A DNA stretch of 64,000 nucleotides, taken from the NCBI GenBank assembly GCA_958295815.1, contig OY282374.1:5050682-5114681 (forward strand), written 5' to 3'. This DNA comes from Candidatus Poribacteria bacterium (GTDB lineage Bacteria > Poribacteria > WGA-4E > WGA-3G). How positions within the stretch are numbered: position 1 is the stretch's first letter; each line of letters opens with the position of its first letter. Of this stretch, positions 58,593-64,000 are shown piece by piece. The notes under the pieces are model-generated. The model was not told the origin of the DNA and did no database searches. It saw only the letters and a list, made by a program, of their open reading frames with translations. The position numbers were made by a program, and so were the translations under genes.

Positions 58593-59636
58593 GTGGCAAA
58601 TCAAACAACGAAAGTCCGCGCGGCTGTCATTGGACTCGGTTGGCCCGGGATTCAACATCTCAAAGGCTATGTTGCCGATCCTCGTTCAGAGGTTGTTGCT
58701 GTTTGTGATCTGGATAAGGGGCATGCCAAGAAGGTTGCGTCGGAGTATAAAATTCCCCGGGTCTATACCGATCATCTGAAAATGTTAGAAAATAGTGATG
58801 TTGATGCTGTTAGTGTCTGTCTGCCGAATTTTCTACACGCGCCTATTTCAATTGATGCGTTAAAGGCTGGCAAACATGTACTTTGTGAGAAACCGCCTGC
58901 TCGGAGCGCAGCAGAAGCGAAGGCTATGGCTGATACAGCCTCCGAAAACGGCAAAACCTTAATGTATGCCCTCGTACAGCGATTTGATGGGAGCACACAA
59001 CATCTCAAACAACTGGTACAGGACGGTGAACTCGGCGAGATTTACTTTGGTAAAGCCGGTTATGTTCGACGGCGCGGTGTTCCTGTAGGTAGAGAAGGTT
59101 GGTTTGTTGATAAAGAACGCTCAGGAGGCGGCGCACTTATAGATATCGGGGTTCACGCATTAGATTGTGTCTGGTGGCTAATGAACTCCCCGAGACCCGT
59201 CGAAGTTATGGGCACATCCTATTCTCACTTCGGGCATTTGGTGCCTGATGACATTAAATACGATGTTGATGATGCGACCTTTGCGCAGATTCGCTTTGAA
59301 AACGGGGCAACTATTGTCCTTGAGACGACGTGGGCGCTGAACCTACCAGGCGACAATTACATTAAGGTATCGGGTACCAAAGCAGGTGCGAGTCTCTCAC
59401 CTTTCACGCTTTACACAGAAGAAGACGGCAAGGAATTGGATAAACCGCTTAACGCATCGTCGATTAACAGCTTTGACGAAGAGGTGAAACACTTCGTAGG
59501 GTGCATAGTCGATGGGAAAGAACCTATCTCCTCAGCGGAACAAGGTATCATGCTGATGCAGATGCTTGACGGTATTTACGAATCTGCGCAGAAAGGACGA
59601 TCTGTACCTATTGCAGACTTAAGTGCCGCAACCTGA
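58593..59636 (+). CDS. Gfo/Idh/MocA-family oxidoreductase
   Basis: A 347-residue protein with the Rossmann motif GLGWPG at 14-19 and EKP at 99-101. The catalytic-domain block GGGALIDIGVHALD is clear. The start is a GTG with AAAGGAG eight to nine bases before. It differs from the other two Gfo/Idh proteins in the window. Its stop overlaps the start of the next permease gene (TGATG), so translation is coupled, which suggests that the substrate is linked to the exporter. Confidence 0.9.
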   Translation: MANQTTKVRAAVIGLGWPGIQHLKGYVADPRSEVVAVCDLDKGHAKKVASEYKIPRVYTDHLKMLENSDVDAVSVCLPNFLHAPISIDALKAGKHVLCEKPPARSAAEAKAMADTASENGKTLMYALVQRFDGSTQHLKQLVQDGELGEIYFGKAGYVRRRGVPVGREGWFVDKERSGGGALIDIGVHALDCVWWLMNSPRPVEVMGTSYSHFGHLVPDDIKYDVDDATFAQIRFENGATIVLETTWALNLPGDNYIKVSGTKAGASLSPFTLYTEEDGKELDKPLNASSINSFDEEVKHFVGCIVDGKEPISSAEQGIMLMQMLDGIYESAQKGRSVPIADLSAAT

Positions 59637-60451
59637 TGAAATCTCTCTATTTGGCGTTTCAGGTCTATCTGGCGTTTACGATGAAGTCATTCCAGAAGCG
59701 AATGCAATATCGGGTTGCGAACCTTGCCGGTTTGACTACCAATTTCTTCTTTCTGTTGGTACAGATTTTTGTTTATACTGCTTTCTATGCGGTGTATACT
59801 GGTCCACTTCCACTCAATTTGCATGAAATTATTACCTATTTCGTCCTTTGTCAGGCTTTTTTCATGCTTATGCCGTTTTGGGGAACTCGCTCTGAAGTTA
59901 CGAGCGCGATTAAAAGTGGCGATGTTGTACTCCAGTTAACCAAACCGGTTGACTTCCAGGCATATTGGTTTGCGGATGAATGTGGTAGAGCCTACTATTA
60001 CCTATTCATGCGTGGACTTCCGACCTTTCTCATCAGTATTCTCTTCTTAGACGTTGCAATTCCACAGCAACCCGCCGTTTTGATGGCGTTTGCGGTTTCA
60101 ATGACGCTCTCTATTTTCATGAGTGCTGTGATCACGATAACAATTTCCAGCAGTGCGTTCTGGACTTTAGATACAACAGGAATTGTGGGAATGTCTTATT
60201 CCATAATTACCTTATTTTCCGGAATGTTGGTTCCGATTGCACTGTGGCCCGAATGGTTGGCACATATCGCACGGTGGCTGCCGTTTGAAGGCTTAATCGA
60301 TGTCCCATTTAGTATCTATTTGGGCAAAATTACAGGTATTGATGTCTGGGTTGCTATAGGCAAACAGGTGGCATGGAACCTCTTTTTTCTTGGGTTCGGG
60401 CGTTTTCTTTTAACCCGTGGGTTTTCCCGTCTCATTATACAGGGTGGTTAG
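59636..60451 (+). CDS. ABC-2-type permease (first of two)
   Basis: A 271-residue protein with about six helices (TNFFFLLVQIFVYTAFY, FVLCQAFFMLMPFW, and others) and the DUF990/ABC-2 layout. It forms the exporter with the next permease and the ATPase at 61380. It overlaps the upstream oxidoreductase by one base. The cargo is unknown; similar exporters carry lipids or polysaccharide precursors. Confidence 0.88.
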   Translation: MKSLYLAFQVYLAFTMKSFQKRMQYRVANLAGLTTNFFFLLVQIFVYTAFYAVYTGPLPLNLHEIITYFVLCQAFFMLMPFWGTRSEVTSAIKSGDVVLQLTKPVDFQAYWFADECGRAYYYLFMRGLPTFLISILFLDVAIPQQPAVLMAFAVSMTLSIFMSAVITITISSSAFWTLDTTGIVGMSYSIITLFSGMLVPIALWPEWLAHIARWLPFEGLIDVPFSIYLGKITGIDVWVAIGKQVAWNLFFLGFGRFLLTRGFSRLIIQGG

Positions 60452-60468
60452 TAGGTATTTCCGAAAAA

Positions 60469-61269
60469 ATGCACCATCTTTCACTTTATTTCCATTTTGT
60501 CAAACTCCGCATCCGCTCGCAGATGGAATATCGTCTTTCATTTGTCTTTGATCTATTTTCCCAAGCGAGTGTCTCTGTCATTGATTTTTGCATGATTGCT
60601 CTCCTTTTTAACCGTTTCAAACAGTTGGAAGGATGGAGTCTGTGGGAAGTCGGGTTCCTCTACGGTATGATTGGTATCTGTTTTGCTGTTGCCGAAATGA
60701 TTGGAAGAGGGTTTGATGTGTTTCAGGAAAGTGTTGTGCGCGGTGAATTTGATACAATGCTTGTCCGGCCACTTGGGACCTTTTATCAAGTTTTTGCACA
60801 TGAGTTTGTACTCCGTCGGGTGGGTCGGTTGGCACAGGCAGTTGCCATATTGTTAATTTCCAATTCGCAATTAGTTATATATTGGTCATTTGCCAAAGTA
60901 GGATATTTGTTGATTTCGCTGGTAAGCGGGACCTGCTTTTTTATTGCTCTCTTTGTGATTGGTGCGACGAGTTGTTTCTGGACTGTTCAGTCAATTGAGG
61001 TCATTAATATTTTTACACACGGTGGCGTTTTTATGGGAAGTTATCCGTTCTCTATTTATCGGTGGTGGTTTCGGCGTTTTTTCACCTTTATTGTCCCTCT
61101 TGCGTGTGTTAACTATTTTCCGTCGCTTTTTGTTTTGGGAAAAGTTGAATCATTGGGTGTTTCACCGGTTGGTGTCCAATTAGCCCCGTTCGCGGGTTTC
61201 CTCTTTCTCGGTATTACCATGCTGTTTTGGAGATTCGGAGTTTCACGCTATCAAAGCACGGGGCATTAG
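60469..61269 (+). CDS. ABC-2-type permease (second of two)
   Basis: A 266-residue DUF990-type permease: LIAILFNRFKQLEGWSLWEVGFLYG (shown here only as FKQLEGWSLWEVGFLYG), GRGFDVFQESVVRGEFD, LVRPLGTFYQVF. The ATG at 60469 is chosen because it begins the first typical amphipathic segment; a longer frame starts 96 bases earlier inside the first permease gene. It is 17 bases after the first permease stop. Confidence 0.88.
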   Translation: MHHLSLYFHFVKLRIRSQMEYRLSFVFDLFSQASVSVIDFCMIALLFNRFKQLEGWSLWEVGFLYGMIGICFAVAEMIGRGFDVFQESVVRGEFDTMLVRPLGTFYQVFAHEFVLRRVGRLAQAVAILLISNSQLVIYWSFAKVGYLLISLVSGTCFFIALFVIGATSCFWTVQSIEVINIFTHGGVFMGSYPFSIYRWWFRRFFTFIVPLACVNYFPSLFVLGKVESLGVSPVGVQLAPFAGFLFLGITMLFWRFGVSRYQSTGH

Positions 61270-61348
61270 GCGACTGGTTTCGATGGATTATAGATATAGC
61301 ACGCTTCTGTGATGGTGTTGTTTAGATGCTCTATCTGCTATAGACATG

Positions 61349-61365
61349 TTGCTCCTCTGGAGCAA
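61349..61365. repeat. Short perfect hairpin before the ABC ATPase gene
   Basis: TTGCTCC and GGAGCAA form a seven-base stem with a TCT loop, 15 bases before the ATPase start. It may hide or shape the ribosome binding site. Confidence 0.5.
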
Positions 61366-61379
61366 AGAAATGGAAGACA

Positions 61380-62405
61380 ATGATTGAAGTTGATAACTTG
61401 AGTAAAACCTTCAAAGTCTATCATCACCGCAAGGGTTTTTTTGGGAGTTTTGTGAACCTCTTTTCTCGCAAACACCGGACTGTCCAAGCGGTGGACACCG
61501 TTTCCTTCACGGTAGAACGCGGAGAAATTGTGGGGTATTTGGGACCGAACGGTGCTGGGAAATCAACCACTATCAAGATGTTGACCGGTATTTTGGTGCC
61601 TTCATCAGGAAGTGTGACTGTGAACGGTTATGTCCCGCATCGGCAGCGGAAGGAAAGTGCTAAGCACATTGGAGTTGTGTTTGGGCAACGCTCGCATTTG
61701 TGGTTCGATTTGCCGGTTCAAGAATCGTTTGAGTTGCTACAGCGTATCTATCGGATTCCACAGGCACAATATCGACAGAATGTAGAAATTTTCGATGAAT
61801 TGCTGAATCTCGGTGATTTTTTCCAGACCCCTGTTCGGCAGTTGAGCCTCGGTCAACGGATGCGGGCGGACATCGCTGCCGCGTTGCTCCACAATCCAGA
61901 TGTGCTGTTCCTTGATGAACCGACTATTGGGTTGGATGTGGTTGCGAAAGCACGTATCCGTGAGTTCATTCAGCGGATTAACGCCGAACGGCAGGTCACG
62001 GTCGTGTTGACGACGCATGATTTAGACGATGTCGAGAAGTTGTGCAAGCGCGTTATTCTCATTGACAATGCGCGTCTCCGTTTTGATGGGGAACTCACTA
62101 CACTTCGACGGTTGCTTTCGACAGAGCGGCTTTTGAGTGTCGATTATGCTGAAATCTATCCAGACGTCAGTATTCCGAATGCTCATATTGTGTATCAGGA
62201 AGGTGCGCGTGTGCAGTATCGGTTCTCTCCAGAAGAGATTAGCGCGGCAGACCTCATCGGAGCAATCCTCAAGAAATTTAAAATTTTGGATATATCAATT
62301 CAGGAGCCCGATATTGAGGACTTAATCAAAACGGTATACGAGGATAATCTCATGCTTGAGCGTAAGTTGGCGGAGCCAATATCTCCAGACACACAGGCGA
62401 ATTGA
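61380..62405 (+). CDS. ABC-2-type transporter ATP-binding protein
   Basis: A 341-residue ATPase. Walker A GPNGAGKST at 55-63, signature LSLGQ at 155-159, Walker B DVLFLDEP at 174-181, and His213 in the switch loop. The C-terminal domain (about 250-340) is typical for ABC-2 exporters. GGAAGACA precedes the ATG. It works with the two upstream permeases. Confidence 0.93.
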   Translation: MIEVDNLSKTFKVYHHRKGFFGSFVNLFSRKHRTVQAVDTVSFTVERGEIVGYLGPNGAGKSTTIKMLTGILVPSSGSVTVNGYVPHRQRKESAKHIGVVFGQRSHLWFDLPVQESFELLQRIYRIPQAQYRQNVEIFDELLNLGDFFQTPVRQLSLGQRMRADIAAALLHNPDVLFLDEPTIGLDVVAKARIREFIQRINAERQVTVVLTTHDLDDVEKLCKRVILIDNARLRFDGELTTLRRLLSTERLLSVDYAEIYPDVSIPNAHIVYQEGARVQYRFSPEEISAADLIGAILKKFKILDISIQEPDIEDLIKTVYEDNLMLERKLAEPISPDTQAN

Positions 62406-62406
62406 C

Positions 62407-62435
62407 TTGACAAACCGAAAATCTGTAGGTAAAAT
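62407..62435 (+). promoter_or_regulatory. Candidate sigma70 promoter for the LamG gene
   Basis: TTGACA, a 17-base spacer, then TAAAAT, 52 bases before the ATG at 62488. Sequence match only. Confidence 0.65.
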
Positions 62436-62487
62436 GTATAAAGGTTTTCACGATATCTAATTTCTAAAATCAAAAGGAGAAATTCAG

Positions 62488-63258
62488 ATGACTCTAAGAG
62501 ATATGCGCGTAATCTGCGTCCTCGGCGTACTTTTTACCATGTTCTGGTCCGTCAACGCCGCTGATGCCCAAGATTTTGTAACAGACGGACTTGTTGCTAT
62601 GTATACCCTCAATGAAGCAGACATTGATGGTAAGGTTGTCAAAGATGTTTTTGGCGGCAAAGATGCAAAAATTATGGGCACCCTGAAATCTGTCGATGGT
62701 GCGACGGATGGCAGTGGGGAAGCGTTGGAGTTTGAAGGGAAGCCGGACAGTTATGTTGAAATCCCTGATCTCGGTGATTTTGAGCATGTGTCTATTGAAT
62801 GTTATGCGCTTGAAGGTCAGTTCGGTGGCATTCAAGGGATCATTTCGACGTGGCAGTGGGCGGCAGGCAAGGTCCATTTCAAATTTGAGGGAAACCAGAT
62901 CCAGGTCCATAAGAACGATGGAGTCAAGATTCGCTTGAACGCTGAAACCGACACTTGGTATCACATTATTTACACCAGTAATACCAAAGATAATGAGCTT
63001 AAGCTCTACGTTGATGGCGAGTTAGTTGACGAAGGGAATGCTGGTGCAACTCCGGAAAATATGCAAGAACGGCGCATCGGCAGTGAACACGACGGCAGAT
63101 TCCTCATCGGAATGATAGATAACGTCCGTATTTACGATCGCATTCTTGAGGAAGAAGAGGTTGTGCAGAATTTTGAGTCCCAAAGCGATCAATTACCTGT
63201 TGAACCTGCTGGCAAACTCTCGACCACTTGGGGTACACTCAAGCGGATGAGGAATTAA
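62488..63258 (+). CDS. Secreted LamG-domain protein with W-G tail motif
   Basis: A 256-residue protein with a signal peptide (VICVLGVLFTMFWSVNAADA). The LamG domain (about 28-228) has DGLVAMYTLNEAD, EALEFEGKPDSYVEIPD, TWYHIIYTSNTKDNELKLYVDG, MIDNVRIYDRILEEEEV (each in part). It ends PVEPAGKLSTTWGTLKRMRN, the shared tail motif, 40 kb from the other five. AAAGGAG precedes the ATG. Confidence 0.92.
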   Translation: MTLRDMRVICVLGVLFTMFWSVNAADAQDFVTDGLVAMYTLNEADIDGKVVKDVFGGKDAKIMGTLKSVDGATDGSGEALEFEGKPDSYVEIPDLGDFEHVSIECYALEGQFGGIQGIISTWQWAAGKVHFKFEGNQIQVHKNDGVKIRLNAETDTWYHIIYTSNTKDNELKLYVDGELVDEGNAGATPENMQERRIGSEHDGRFLIGMIDNVRIYDRILEEEEVVQNFESQSDQLPVEPAGKLSTTWGTLKRMRN

Positions 63259-63265
63259 GAACAGC

Positions 63266-64000
63266 ATGCCACGAATTCAGAAGGCAGTTATTCCTATTGC
63301 CGGATACGGGACACGCCTTTTCCCCGCAACGAAAGCCGTGCCAAAAGCGCTCTTTCCGATTATCGCTGAAGACGGTTTTGCAAAGCCGATCATTCAGTTG
63401 ATTATTGAGGAGGCGTTAGCGGCTGGCGTGGAGGAGGTGTGTCTTGTTGCGCAACCGCAACAGGTTGAACCGATTGCCGACTATTTTTCTGCCAACGTTC
63501 CGGCTGCGATTCGTGAAAAGTCGGAATTGGCAGCACAGGTGGATCGTCTGGAAGAAATAGGCGAGCGGATGCATTTCGCAATTCAGGCGGAACCAGAAGG
63601 ATTCGGGCATGCTATCTATTGTGCAAAGGATTTTGCCGGGGGTGAACCGGTCATAATTCTGCTCGGCGACCATCTCTATATTTCAGAATCAGGGGACTCC
63701 TGCGCCAAACAACTCGCCGATATCTATGGGCAAGTTGGAAAGTCTGTCACGAGCCTTGATCTCTGTGATGAAAGCGAGCTCTCGCTCAACGGTATCGTTC
63801 ATGGAAGCCCTTGTGTTGAGTCCGAAGGGCGTTATACATTAGCACAAATTTCCGAAAAACCGACAGTTGCTTTCGCGCAGCAGCATCTCCGCGTGGAAGG
63901 CATCCCAGAGCAGCAGTATCTCTGCAACTTCGGCATAGACCTCCTCACCCCTCTCCTCTTTGACATTCTGGATTATAACTACAAGCACAAAATCCTGACG
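63266..64000 (+). CDS. Nucleotidyltransferase, GalU-like (runs off the right edge)
   Basis: At least 245 codons are open from the ATG at 63266 to the window end without a stop. The protein begins MPRIQKAVIPIAGYGTRLFP and continues TKAVPKALFPI, the sugar-nucleotide pyrophosphorylase signature, with a LLGDHLY motif later. This fits UTP-glucose-1-phosphate uridylyltransferase, though sugar specificity is unsure. The nearest upstream GAGG is about 14 bases away. It begins seven bases after the LamG stop. Confidence 0.88.
   Translation, partial: MPRIQKAVIPIAGYGTRLFPATKAVPKALFPIIAEDGFAKPIIQLIIEEALAAGVEEVCLVAQPQQVEPIADYFSANVPAAIREKSELAAQVDRLEEIGERMHFAIQAEPEGFGHAIYCAKDFAGGEPVIILLGDHLYISESGDSCAKQLADIYGQVGKSVTSLDLCDESELSLNGIVHGSPCVESEGRYTLAQISEKPTVAFAQQHLRVEGIPEQQYLCNFGIDLLTPLLFDILDYNYKHKILT

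Overview
The window is a gene-dense bacterial contig of about 47-49 % G+C by eye. It carries many secreted LamG and carbohydrate-binding-like proteins, several Gfo/Idh/MocA oxidoreductases, a phytanoyl-CoA dioxygenase, PorV-type and porin-like outer-membrane proteins, proteins with type IX secretion (T9SS)-like C-terminal domains, and short dispersed hairpin repeats. This mix points to a diderm of the Planctomycetes/FCB neighbourhood and most resembles Candidatus Poribacteria. That assignment is inferred from gene content only. No rRNA, tRNA, CRISPR array, phage or intact insertion sequence was seen.

Layout. 1-5.5 kb: unknown partial gene, degenerate SDR, NAD(P)H-hydrate repair enzyme, then a dehydrogenase and Gfo/Idh operon. 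5.9-13.2 kb: a 2076-residue Ig-like repeat protein followed by a PorV-like barrel. 13.2-14.4 kb: quinolinate synthase. 14.5-20.4 kb: an accessory cluster of secreted proteins (two paralogous carbohydrate-binding-like proteins, a TolB-like propeller, two LamG proteins) that share a C-terminal tail motif. 20.6-26.2 kb: FGE-like lipoprotein, type III glutamine synthetase, polytopic membrane protein, beta-barrel protein. 26.2-32.1 kb: a PIN remnant with a two-repeat partner, then a thiamine operon (thiX-thiY-thiO-thiS-thiG) under a TPP riboswitch, with a HEPN/MNT toxin-antitoxin pair inserted between thiS and thiG. 32.2-37.3 kb: TAXI lipoprotein, CsgG-like protein, sugar-binding lipoprotein, lone peptide-type permease. 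37.4-42.1 kb: ferritin-like protein and an iron operon (porin, imelysin, di-haem protein) behind a consensus promoter and two Fur-like palindromes. 42.2-51.9 kb: mostly reverse-strand single-function genes, including a triplicated DUF5069 protein. 52.3-56.1 kb: a cohesin-bearing protein with a T9SS tail next to a haem- and dockerin-bearing protein. 56.2-64 kb: two Gfo/Idh proteins, a MacB-type permease, a three-gene ABC-2 exporter, a sixth tail-motif protein and the start of a nucleotidyltransferase.

How the genes may work together. Two surface systems stand out. One is a family of signal-peptide proteins of different folds, all ending in an about 20-residue tail of the form (V/I)(E/D)P-x-x-K-L-x-T-x-W-G-x-(L/I)-K. 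I do not recognise it as any named sorting signal, and it is the best candidate here for an undescribed system. The other is T9SS-like: a PorV homologue, a giant Ig protein and a cohesin protein with type-A-like tails, and an adjacent dockerin protein that could dock to the cohesin.

Start codons were moved from the longest open frame wherever a Shine-Dalgarno sequence and the family N-terminus favoured an internal one. Promoters and operators were found by eye and are predictions.
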